Shown: positions 26,464 through 33,668 of the stretch, in pieces
Numbering within the stretch: position 1 is the first letter of the stretch
Layout: each line of letters starts with the position of its first letter
NCBI GenBank assembly: GCA_963794615.1
Contig: CAWCEP010000006.1
Coordinates: forward strand, 1-64,000
Origin: Chersky-840 sp963794615
GTDB taxonomy: Bacteria > Actinomycetota > Acidimicrobiia > Acidimicrobiales > UBA8190
Direction: 5' to 3'
DNA length: 64,000 bases
Notes under the pieces: model-generated
The model's database searches: none
What the model was told of the DNA's origin: nothing
What the model saw: the letters and a program-made list of their open reading frames with translations, nothing else
Program-made: the position numbers and the translations under genes

Positions 26464-27450
26464 TCAGTCCTCCCTGAAGCGGTGCTCGAGCACGGCACCG
26501 TCGCGAAATACCGAGACCGGACCGTCGTCACTGACCGCGATCACCGTCGCCAGCGGGTCGTCCCGGCTGTAGCGACGACCCGAGGTGTGGCGGGTGCCTC
26601 GCAGTGCCTCGACGGTTTCCTCGGCCGTGGTGCTCGGCACCAGCCGGACACCCAGTTGCCGCAACACGCCCTCAGCGTCGAAGACGGCCGCCCCATCGAC
26701 CTGGGCGAGTGCGTGCCGCAACGGCGCGAGATGCGAAGCCATCTGGATCCGCAGGGGCGGAGGGGTGGGGAGGCGCTCTTCCACGGAAGGGCCGGGCTCG
26801 GGGTCGGGACGATAGACGAGCAGGGCGCCGATTCCCATCGATCCGAGATCGTGGATGGCGAAGTTCAGCATCGCCGCGAGGACGTTGGGGTCTCCATGGA
26901 CCGGGGAGGTGGTGACCCCGTCCAGCCAGGTGTCGACGGGCGCTTCGTGGTGCCAGTGGAAACTGTCCCACCGGAGCACGCCGAAGGATCCGACCACCCG
27001 CACCGACCCGGCGGGGTGACGTTGCACGATCGTCGCCTCGAGGACGCGGGCCAAGACCACGAGGTCACGTTCCGACCCGGCCGGCCGGTCGAAGACCATC
27101 CATTCGTTGGTGCCGTCGATGCGGCGGACGAGCCAGCTCGACAACCCGTCGGTGAAGCGACGGATGGCTTGGAGGGGCTGGCCGCCTACCGGCCCCCGCG
27201 TGATCTCGAGCTGTGCTCCGGTCGCCCACGTGGTCGGATCTGACCGGGGTTCCAGAACGGCGCCACTGCTCGAGACCCGCCGCTCGTGCACGGCGGGGCG
27301 GAGGGCGTGATCGATCTCCTCGATCACCATGGTGCGGAACTCCTCGGTTCCCTCCACCCGCAGCCCGCCTTCCTCGAGCTCCTCGGCGAGTCGTCGTCGT
27401 CGCCCGGCTCCGGGCTCAGGCATCGGCGCTGAGCGGGGCCGGGTGGCCAC
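26464..27450 (-). CDS. protein with divergent diadenylate cyclase (DAC/DisA_N) domain
   Basis: 328 aa, GTG start. Residues 1-245 carry no domain I can name, including a central region SSWLVRRIDGTNEWMVFDRP and RVVGSFGVLRWDSFHWHHEA. The C-terminal 78 residues follow the DAC pattern: VDGAAVFDAEGVLRQLGVRL (DGA motif), then VEALRGTRHTSGRRYSRDDP, then LATVIAVSDDGPVSVFRDG. In true cyclases the second motif is RHR; here it is RHT, so c-di-AMP synthesis is uncertain. It lacks the DisA DNA-binding part. It could be a nucleotide sensor or a divergent cyclase. It ends two bases from the convergent VOC stop. Confidence 0.7.
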   Translation of the reverse strand: MATRPRSAPMPEPGAGRRRRLAEELEEGGLRVEGTEEFRTMVIEEIDHALRPAVHERRVSSSGAVLEPRSDPTTWATGAQLEITRGPVGGQPLQAIRRFTDGLSSWLVRRIDGTNEWMVFDRPAGSERDLVVLARVLEATIVQRHPAGSVRVVGSFGVLRWDSFHWHHEAPVDTWLDGVTTSPVHGDPNVLAAMLNFAIHDLGSMGIGALLVYRPDPEPGPSVEERLPTPPPLRIQMASHLAPLRHALAQVDGAAVFDAEGVLRQLGVRLVPSTTAEETVEALRGTRHTSGRRYSRDDPLATVIAVSDDGPVSVFRDGAVLEHRFRED

Positions 27451-27733
27451 CGCGTCGATCCCGGCGATGGCGGGTCCTCGTCACGACCACGAGGATGCCC
27501 CCTCCGTGGACCTGTCGCCAGGTGGTCGCGACGCCAAGATGGATGCGCCTCCAGCTCCCGGCCCCGACGCCGGGCCCGATGAAATCCGGGACACCTTCAC
27601 GCTGGCGTCACAGACCCTTCTTAGGCTCGGACCTTGAGATCGAATATCGCTGGTCACGCCGGTTGGCCGTCGGGCCGGCCGGAGTGGATGGCGGTGCTCG
27701 CACCCGGTCGCCGTCGCCCCGGAGGAGGCAGCC

Positions 27734-28003
27734 ATGGACACCGACTGGATGGCCCAGGGGCGCTGTAAGAACATGGACCCCGCCGTGTTCTTTCCCAGCG
27801 ACTGGATCGGCGTGCAGGCGGCCCAACGGATCTGCGCCGGCTGCACGGTCAGTCGGCAGTGCCTGAGCTACGCCCTGGCCGGCCGGATCACGGACGGGGT
27901 GTGGGGGGGCACTTCCGAGCGCCAGCGGGTTCGCATCCTCCGGTCCCGAGCCGCGACGAGCCTTCCGGCACACGGCCCCGCGCTCGACCACGCCGGGGCC
28001 TGA
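27734..28003 (+). CDS. WhiB-family iron-sulfur transcriptional regulator
   Basis: 89 aa. Four Cys at positions 11, 34, 37 and 43 (C-x22-C-x2-C-x5-C) bind a [4Fe-4S] cluster, followed by the WhiB turn GVWGGTSERQRVRILRSR and a basic tail. Start MDTDWMAQGRCKNMDPAVFF is preceded by a GGAGG-type box (cggaggaggcagccatg). WhiB proteins occur only in actinobacteria and their phages, so this is a taxonomic marker. Without the rest of the genome I cannot assign it to a WhiB class. Confidence 0.95.
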   Translation: MDTDWMAQGRCKNMDPAVFFPSDWIGVQAAQRICAGCTVSRQCLSYALAGRITDGVWGGTSERQRVRILRSRAATSLPAHGPALDHAGA

Positions 28004-28030
28004 AGGACCCGGGCACCGGGTCGGGCACGG

Positions 28031-28927
28031 TCATGCTCCCGGCAGGGCACCGGCCTGCAACGCTTCGAGGAGACGCTGGACGGCCCCACGGCCGGTGTCG
28101 CCTTGCCGGATGCAGGCGAAGAACGGCTCCTCCGGGGTCAGGTGCGAGACGGGGAACAACTCGACCACGCGTCGCTCGGCCAGGGCGTCACGACAGACGA
28201 ATTCGGGAAGCAGGCTCGCACCCAACCCGAGTTCCACGGCCCTGAGCACGGCACGCAGGTCGGGCGCGACCATTCGGAGACGGGCGGCGAAGGGACGGCC
28301 CAGGGCACTGAGCCAGAATCGGCGGGTGCGGGGCAATTCCAGGCTGTAGGAGACCCATGATCGCCCCGTGAGCCAGGCCGACACCTGGTCGAGGGAGTGC
28401 AACGGCTCGGGCGGCGCCGAGGCCGGAGCCACCACCAGCACGAATCGATGGGAGCCCAACGGCACGGCGCCGATGCTCCGTCGAGGCGGCGTCGAGGTGG
28501 TCACGATGGCGTCCACCTCGGCGCGGTCCAACAGCGCGAACAGCTCGGCGTCGTCTCCGAACACCACCGTCACGGCGACGTCCAGGCCGACGAGGCTGGC
28601 CAGCACGTCGGCCGCGAAGATCTCCGGGCTCGAGCCGAAGCGGACCGGCGGTTCTGGAGCCGGCACGGTCCCGGCGTCGAGGTCGCGCAACACCCCTTCC
28701 AGACCGTCGAGGGGTTCGGCGACCCGCACGTAGAGCTCGCGCCCCCGTCGCGTCGGCTCCATGCCGGCGGGACTGCGCACGAAGAGCGGTTCTCCGAGGG
28801 CCCGTTCGAGCGACGCCAGCTGCTGGCTGGCCGCCGGCTGCGTGAGACCCCGGTGGGCGGCCCCGTCGGTCACCGAGCCGCAGCGGTACACGGCCACAAA
28901 GGTCCGCAGCCACTCCGAGCGAGCCAT
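28031..28927 (-). CDS. LysR-family transcriptional regulator
   Basis: 298 aa. N-terminal winged helix: WLRTFVAVYRCGSVTDGAAH, LTQPAASQQLASLERALGEP, LFVRSPAGMEPTRRGREL. The effector domain begins near residue 93 (VRFGSSPEIFAADVLASLVG). The start is 63 bases from the divergent methyltransferase start at 28990; the gap contains nested palindromes, fitting autoregulation and control of the neighbour, the usual LysR arrangement. The ligand is unknown. Confidence 0.95.
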   Translation of the reverse strand: MARSEWLRTFVAVYRCGSVTDGAAHRGLTQPAASQQLASLERALGEPLFVRSPAGMEPTRRGRELYVRVAEPLDGLEGVLRDLDAGTVPAPEPPVRFGSSPEIFAADVLASLVGLDVAVTVVFGDDAELFALLDRAEVDAIVTTSTPPRRSIGAVPLGSHRFVLVVAPASAPPEPLHSLDQVSAWLTGRSWVSYSLELPRTRRFWLSALGRPFAARLRMVAPDLRAVLRAVELGLGASLLPEFVCRDALAERRVVELFPVSHLTPEEPFFACIRQGDTGRGAVQRLLEALQAGALPGA

Positions 28928-28934
28928 TAGCGAA

Positions 28935-28971
28935 TCTTATCCCGCCGATAAGAAGTACTTCTTTGCTTATC
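28935..28971. promoter_or_regulatory. nested palindromes between LysR and methyltransferase genes
   Basis: TCTTATC-CCGCC-GATAAGA (28935-28953) is a perfect 7-5-7 inverted repeat. It overlaps AAGAAGTACTTCTT (28950-28963), a perfect 14-bp palindrome, which itself lies inside GATAAG...CTTATC (28947-28971). AT-rich in an otherwise GC-rich setting, between divergent starts: a strong candidate LysR operator. Confidence 0.7.
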
Positions 28972-28989
28972 ATGGAGGGGCCAGCGACG

Positions 28990-29817
28990 ATGGGCACCAT
29001 GGCCGACGTGACCACGCAACCCCACCCCTACCTCCACGGGCATCACGACAGCGTCCTCCGGTCGCACCGGTGGAGAACGGCCGAGAATTCCGCCCGCTAC
29101 CTGATCCCGAGCCTCGACGCGGGTGCCCGGGTGCTCGATGTGGGCTGCGGGCCCGGCACGATCACCGTCGACCTGGCCCGGTATGTCGTCGAGGGTGACG
29201 TGCTCGGGATCGACGCGGCCGAGGGCGTCCTCGTCGACGCCAGGGCCGAAGCGACGAGGCGTGGGCAGCGCAACGTCAGCTTCGCCGTCGGCGACGCCAA
29301 CCACCTCGACTTCGCAGACGCGCTCTTCGACGTGGTCCACGCCCATCAGGTGCTCCAGCACGTGCCCGACCCGGTCGGCGCTCTCACCGAGATGGGGCGG
29401 GTGTGCCGGCGGGGCGGCATCGTCGCCGCTCGCGACGGGGACTACGGCGCCATGTGCTGGTCTCCCGAGGACCCCGAGATGGACGAGTGGCGTGCCCTCT
29501 ACCGGCGGGTCGCCCGCTCGGTGGGGGGCGAGCCCGACGGAGGGCGGCGGTTGCGGCACTGGGCGCAGCAAGCCGGCTTCGCCGACATCACCGTCTCGGC
29601 GTCCGCGTGGTGCTTCGCCGCCCCCGACGAGCGGTCGTGGTGGGGGGAGCTGTGGGCCGAGCGCGTCGCGCGTTCGAGTTTCGCCGACGCGGCCCTGACC
29701 AAGGGCCTGGCCTCACCCGTGGACCTCGACCGCCTGGCCCGGGCCTGGCGTCGATGGTCGTCGAGTGACGAGGGCTTGTTCGTCGTCCCCCACATCGAGA
29801 TCCTTTGTCGGCCATGA
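28990..29817 (+). CDS. class I SAM-dependent methyltransferase
   Basis: 275 aa from ATG 28990, chosen because GGAGGGG lies 9 bases upstream; the TTG at 28963 sits inside the operator. Motif I VLDVGCGPGTITVDLA, post-I VLGIDAAEGVLVDARAEATR, motif II-like FAVGDANHLDFADALFDVVH, then VLQHVPDPVGALTEMGRVCR. Typical ubiE/COQ5-type fold acting on a small molecule. Likely controlled by the divergent LysR regulator. Substrate unknown. Confidence 0.92.
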   Translation: MGTMADVTTQPHPYLHGHHDSVLRSHRWRTAENSARYLIPSLDAGARVLDVGCGPGTITVDLARYVVEGDVLGIDAAEGVLVDARAEATRRGQRNVSFAVGDANHLDFADALFDVVHAHQVLQHVPDPVGALTEMGRVCRRGGIVAARDGDYGAMCWSPEDPEMDEWRALYRRVARSVGGEPDGGRRLRHWAQQAGFADITVSASAWCFAAPDERSWWGELWAERVARSSFADAALTKGLASPVDLDRLARAWRRWSSSDEGLFVVPHIEILCRP

Positions 29818-29890
29818 GCTCGCGTCATCGGGCCCGTGTCGCCCTCGACAGGGCGAGGCGCGCCGGCGCGACAGTGTCTACGCTGTCGGG

Positions 29891-30163
29891 GTGCGGCAGC
29901 GCTGGTTCTCCCGCCGAGCGATCTTCCTTCATTGCGAGTTCTGGCTCATCGCGCTGGCGTGCCTGGCCGCCGGCTGGTGGCAGGTGACGAGGGCGCTGGG
30001 CGGGAACGGACTCAGCTGGTTCTACTCGGCGGAGTGGCCCGCGTTCGCGGTGCTCGCCATCGCCGGGTGGTGGCACCTCATCCACGAGGACCCCGAGGCC
30101 TACCGTGCTCGCAAGCAACGCCCCGCCGAATGGGACGCCCCCGACAGCGTCCCCGACTACTGA
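29891..30163 (+). CDS. small two-helix membrane protein
   Basis: 90 aa from GTG 29891. Two hydrophobic helices, RRAIFLHCEFWLIALACLAA and WFYSAEWPAFAVLAIAGWWH, with a conserved-looking acidic and basic tail (HEDPEAYRARKQRPAEWDAP). No named family comes to mind. It precedes the SCO gene and lies across from the oxidase operon, so a role in oxidase assembly or as an accessory subunit is possible but not shown. Confidence 0.7.
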   Translation: MRQRWFSRRAIFLHCEFWLIALACLAAGWWQVTRALGGNGLSWFYSAEWPAFAVLAIAGWWHLIHEDPEAYRARKQRPAEWDAPDSVPDY

Positions 30164-30430
30164 CGCGACCGGCCCAACGCACACCGTTTCCGGGCGGCCA
30201 CCGGCACGACCAGAGGCCGACCGGTAGCATCGGCGCCATGCCGAACCGGCTGGGGCTCGGGGAATTCGCTGTCGTCACCCGGATCCACTGATCCCTGCGG
30301 GGGGGACCGCCCGACCGGACTGCTGTCCACGGGCGTCGCCGAGCCGGATCCCGACGCGTCGACACTGTCGGGAGACGAGCGCGCCGCCGCCTTCCGCAAC
30401 AGCGATCCGAAGATCCCGAGGAAGTTCGTC

Positions 30431-31189
30431 GTGATCGCCTTGGCGACCCTCGCCGTGCTCGCCCTCGGAGGCGCCTTGGGCGAGCGTCTGCTCTCGGGCC
30501 TCGGTCTCAATCCCGATGCGACACCGACCGTCTCGTCCACCACGCCACCGTCGGCCACACCGGTGATCGCTCCCCCCCTGACGCCGCCTTCGGTCCCCGA
30601 GGTCGGCGCTCCGCTTTCGCAATTCATGGGGATCACCAGGCTGCCCGGGTCGTCCGCACCGGCGGTGGCGCTCACGGACCAGCACGGACACCCCGTGTCG
30701 CTCACCGACGAACACGGTGATGTCGTCGTGTTGACCTTCTTCGACGCTCCGTGCCAGGACATCTGCCCGGTCCTCTCGGCCGAGCTCGTCCAGGCGGCGG
30801 CCGACCTCGGGCCCGAGCGCTCGCGCGTCGTCTTCTTGACCGTGAACACCGACCCCGTCGTCCTCTCCGCCACCCCGGCGGCGGCGGCGGCGGCACGCGA
30901 CGGGCTCGGTGCGGTGACGACGTGGCACTTCCTCACCTCGAACCTCGACACCCTCGATGCGATATGGCGCGCCTACGATGTGTCGGTCACCGTCTCACAG
31001 ACCTCCCAGCTCGTGGCCCACAACGACGTCATGTACTTCATCGACCCCACCGGCCGCCTCCGCGTCGAGGCAACCCCTTTCGCCGATGAGAGCTCGACCG
31101 GGGCATTCAGTCTGGACCCCCCCAGCATCGCCCGGTGGGGCCTAGGCATCGCCACCTACGCCCGACAATTGCTGGAGGGATCGCCGTGA
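30431..31189 (+). CDS. SCO1/SenC-family copper chaperone, start uncertain
   Basis: 252 aa as the open frame stands. A membrane anchor at the very N-terminus (IALATLAVLALGGALG), a Pro/Thr linker, then the thioredoxin-like SCO fold with the copper motif CQDICPVL (CxxxC) and the third ligand His in AHNDVMYFIDPTGR. It delivers copper to the CuA site of oxidase subunit II. The same frame continues upstream without a stop to 30164 and encodes a plausible cytoplasmic lead (ERAAAFRNSDPKIPRKFV), but no ATG, GTG or TTG exists there. An ATG at 30238 (MPNRLGLGEFAVVTRIH) is in another frame, so a frameshift near 30290 is likely. Confidence 0.85.
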   Translation: MIALATLAVLALGGALGERLLSGLGLNPDATPTVSSTTPPSATPVIAPPLTPPSVPEVGAPLSQFMGITRLPGSSAPAVALTDQHGHPVSLTDEHGDVVVLTFFDAPCQDICPVLSAELVQAAADLGPERSRVVFLTVNTDPVVLSATPAAAAAARDGLGAVTTWHFLTSNLDTLDAIWRAYDVSVTVSQTSQLVAHNDVMYFIDPTGRLRVEATPFADESSTGAFSLDPPSIARWGLGIATYARQLLEGSP

Positions 31190-31854
31190 GCGGAACCGCG
31201 GGTCCCACGACGTCGGAGCGCCTCTTTCCTCCGACCCCCGATCCCGAAACGGGTCGGCCCCGCTGGTACCGCCGCCGGGCTGTGCTCGTAGCCATCGGCG
31301 TCCTCGTCGTGGTCGGCGCGGCGGTCATCAGCGATCTTCCCACCTCGACGTCGCGGGCGTCGGACACCCGGGGGGAGTCGAGCGTGATCAGCGAGATCAA
31401 CGCGGACATCGCCCCCTGCGTCTTCGCCGTGCGCGAGGCCCTCACCCTCTACTCGGATTCGAGGGGCACGTTGAGCGCCGCCAACCGGGCCCAGATCCCG
31501 GGCCTGCTCCGTGACGACCAGACGGCGTGCTCCTACACCGATGCGAACATCTTCGACCTGTCCGACATCTCGGTGCCGGGGACCGCCGCGGGCAAGCAGG
31601 TAGCTCAGGCCGTGAACACCGTGACCGTGTGGGCGACCTCCGACGCCCTGAGCGCGATCGAGGCGGTCCAGGCACTGACGTCGCATCCGTCCGACGCCAA
31701 GGCGCGGACCGAGCTGCGCGCCGACGAGCGGCTGCTGGCCGCCGATCGTGACAAGACGACGGCGGAGATCGACGCCGCGGGCCGGTTGCTCGGGACCAGG
31801 CTTCCGGCCCTCGACGTCTCCAAAGAGGTGCTTCCCGGGGTGACGCGCTCGTAA
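31186..31854 (+). CDS. membrane-anchored hypothetical protein
   Basis: 222 aa. The GTG at 31186 overlaps the SCO stop (GTGA), so it is translated with the SCO gene. One transmembrane helix near residues 31-50 (RRAVLVAIGVLVVVGAAVIS), then an outside domain of helices with two Cys (DIAPCVFAVREALTLYSDSR; DDQTACSYTDANIFDLSDIS). No known domain. The coupling to SCO and the convergent oxidase operon suggest a part in oxidase biogenesis or copper handling. Confidence 0.75.
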   Translation: MSGTAGPTTSERLFPPTPDPETGRPRWYRRRAVLVAIGVLVVVGAAVISDLPTSTSRASDTRGESSVISEINADIAPCVFAVREALTLYSDSRGTLSAANRAQIPGLLRDDQTACSYTDANIFDLSDISVPGTAAGKQVAQAVNTVTVWATSDALSAIEAVQALTSHPSDAKARTELRADERLLAADRDKTTAEIDAAGRLLGTRLPALDVSKEVLPGVTRS

Positions 31855-31877
31855 GGACCCTGGCGGGGACCGGTCGT

Positions 31878-32786
31878 CTATTGCTCGACGCCTCGGCCGA
31901 ACGGGTCGGCGCCGTGACGCTCGCCCGGTGAAAGCCCCCCGGCTCGGCGGCGTCCGTCGCGTACGAGACGGTGCAGCGCGTCGTCAGGGTCCTCGTCGCT
32001 TCGCAGCCAGAGGGCGAGGTTGGCGAAGATCACGGGGAGGAACGCGCACAGCGAGGCGAACCACAAGACCCAGGTGGTGAGGGCCTGGTCGGCGGACACA
32101 CTCAGGTCTCGGCCCGCCACGTGGGGGTAGGCCCGGTACACAGACGCGTGGGACAGTCCCACCACGTAGGCGGTGACCCATATCGTCCACATGGCGACGG
32201 CGGCGACGGCGATGCGCTTCGGTCGGGCCAGACGCGCCGAGAACGGCGGCGATCCGATCAGCTCCAGCCACAGCCCGATCCCCACCGACACCAGGGTGAG
32301 GGCCTCGAGCACGGACAGCCATCCGTGGCGGGCGAGGGCGTCGACGCTGACGGGCAGTCGCCACGCGACCACCGCTGCCATGGCGAGGAGGAGGGGGACG
32401 AGGCTGCGCGTCGTCTCGGGGTGCCGCCGACGACGCGCCGCCACCCGGTCGACGAGGCCGGGCTCTTCCAGGACGGGGACGCCTTCGGGGTCGGTCGTGC
32501 CGGGCCCACCGGCGGCCAGGCCGATACGACGCCACGGGGCGCTCACGACGACCAGCGCCGGGACCGCAATGGCCAGGAGGGCGAACTGGAGGGCTTCGAA
32601 GACCTCGACCCGTCGCGCCTGGGTGGACAGGGGAGGCACCAGGGCGCTGACGAGAAGCACACCGGCCAGCACCGCCGGCGCCGAGCGGACTGGGCCGCGT
32701 TGCCACCCCGTCGCCGCCTCGTCGGGGGCGCCGGACCCAGGTGGGTCTGCCGGGTGGGGCCGCTCGCCGGCGGCCCCGTCGGTCAC
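31878..32786 (-). CDS. second CtaG-like cytochrome c oxidase assembly membrane protein
   Basis: 302 aa from GTG 32786, which overlaps the TGA of the 37-aa gene upstream (GTGA). Seven to nine hydrophobic helices, including VLAGVLLVSALVPPLSTQAR, LVPLLLAMAAVVAWRLPVSV, the CtaG-like turn LARHGWLSVLEALTLVSVGI with WLELIGSPPF, and IAVAAVAMWTIWVTAYVVGL. It matches the Caa3_CtaG pattern less fully than the gene at 37441: the His-rich HMxEH helix is not obvious. Last gene of the oxidase operon. Confidence 0.75.
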   Translation of the reverse strand: MTDGAAGERPHPADPPGSGAPDEAATGWQRGPVRSAPAVLAGVLLVSALVPPLSTQARRVEVFEALQFALLAIAVPALVVVSAPWRRIGLAAGGPGTTDPEGVPVLEEPGLVDRVAARRRRHPETTRSLVPLLLAMAAVVAWRLPVSVDALARHGWLSVLEALTLVSVGIGLWLELIGSPPFSARLARPKRIAVAAVAMWTIWVTAYVVGLSHASVYRAYPHVAGRDLSVSADQALTTWVLWFASLCAFLPVIFANLALWLRSDEDPDDALHRLVRDGRRRAGGLSPGERHGADPFGRGVEQ

Positions 32787-32896
32787 CGGTTCGGACGACG
32801 CTGGAAGAACATCCACAGGCACACCACGACGAGTGTCCCGATGGGGATGGCAAACGTGAGGGCCTGGGCACCGACGAGACTGTTGGTCCCGAACAT
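32783..32896 (-). CDS. 37-residue single-helix membrane protein in oxidase operon
   Basis: ATG 32896 to TGA 32783: MFGTNSLVGAQALTFAIPIG followed by TLVVVCLWMFFQRRPNR. One helix with a positive C-terminal end. It lies between subunit III and the second CtaG-like gene, and its stop overlaps the latter's GTG by 4 bases, strong evidence that it is translated. Small single-helix proteins are often extra subunits or assembly factors of heme-copper oxidases. Too short for routine gene finders. Confidence 0.75.
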   Translation of the reverse strand: MFGTNSLVGAQALTFAIPIGTLVVVCLWMFFQRRPNR

Positions 32897-32984
32897 CGCT
32901 CACCACTCTTCTTCTGGGTGTTTCACCCATCATAGATCCGCGGCCTGCGGCCAGTTCGGCGCAAGGTCAATGAAACCAACCGGA

Positions 32985-33668
32985 TCAGATCACATAGAAC
33001 AGTAGCCAAAAGAGCAATTCCACCAGGGCGATAAAGCCCCAAAAGTACGAACACCCCTCGAGATTGGCCCGGAACAGTCGGGCCACCGGCAGCGTCGATC
33101 GCGTCATGCCCCCGTCTTCGGTCACCGCCCGGCGGAGGCGGAGCGAGCGAGCCAGCAACGTCTCCAGCCAGAACACCCCACACAGGAGCAGCGCCACATT
33201 CATCCCGGCCCATCCGACGAAACACGATGCATACCCGCTCGAGCCCGGGAAGAACGGGAGCTGGGTGAGCTGCCACACCTGCAACCCCACGGCGACGAGG
33301 CCCCCGAGGACTGCGATCCAGCCCGACACCTCCCAATCGAGGGTATTGCTCTGCTCGAGCCGCCTGGTCCCGTATCCGTTCAACAGCGCACTCGCCACCG
33401 CGATGGCGAAGACCGCGGCGCCGATGCCGGTGGGCGCCGTGGCCTGGTGAGGCCGCCACAGATCGTCGCTGTTGGTCGAGCGAAGATAGAAGTAGGCGAA
33501 GGCGAGTGATGCGAAGAAGAACGCTGCGATGCCGATGACGAGGCGCCCGCCGGTCCACAGGGCGCCCTCGGCCGACCGCATCTCGTATTCGATCTCCTCC
33601 GGCGTCTCGATCAACGCGGGAGCCTCGTACGCCACGTAGTCATCGCCGGCGATCGGTTCGGTCGTCAT
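32985..33668 (-). CDS. ctaE: cytochrome c oxidase subunit III
   Basis: 227 aa. Five or more helices: LVIGIAAFFFASLAFAYFYL, TGIGAAVFAIAVASALLNGY, SGWIAVLGGLVAVGLQVWQL, YASCFVGWAGMNVALLLCGV, and the C-terminal GCSYFWGFIALVELLFWLLF. Fits the short actinobacterial CtaE. ATG 33668 overlaps the subunit I stop (ATGA). Subunit III stabilises the subunit I core and its proton uptake. Confidence 0.88.
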   Translation of the reverse strand: MTTEPIAGDDYVAYEAPALIETPEEIEYEMRSAEGALWTGGRLVIGIAAFFFASLAFAYFYLRSTNSDDLWRPHQATAPTGIGAAVFAIAVASALLNGYGTRRLEQSNTLDWEVSGWIAVLGGLVAVGLQVWQLTQLPFFPGSSGYASCFVGWAGMNVALLLCGVFWLETLLARSLRLRRAVTEDGGMTRSTLPVARLFRANLEGCSYFWGFIALVELLFWLLFYVI

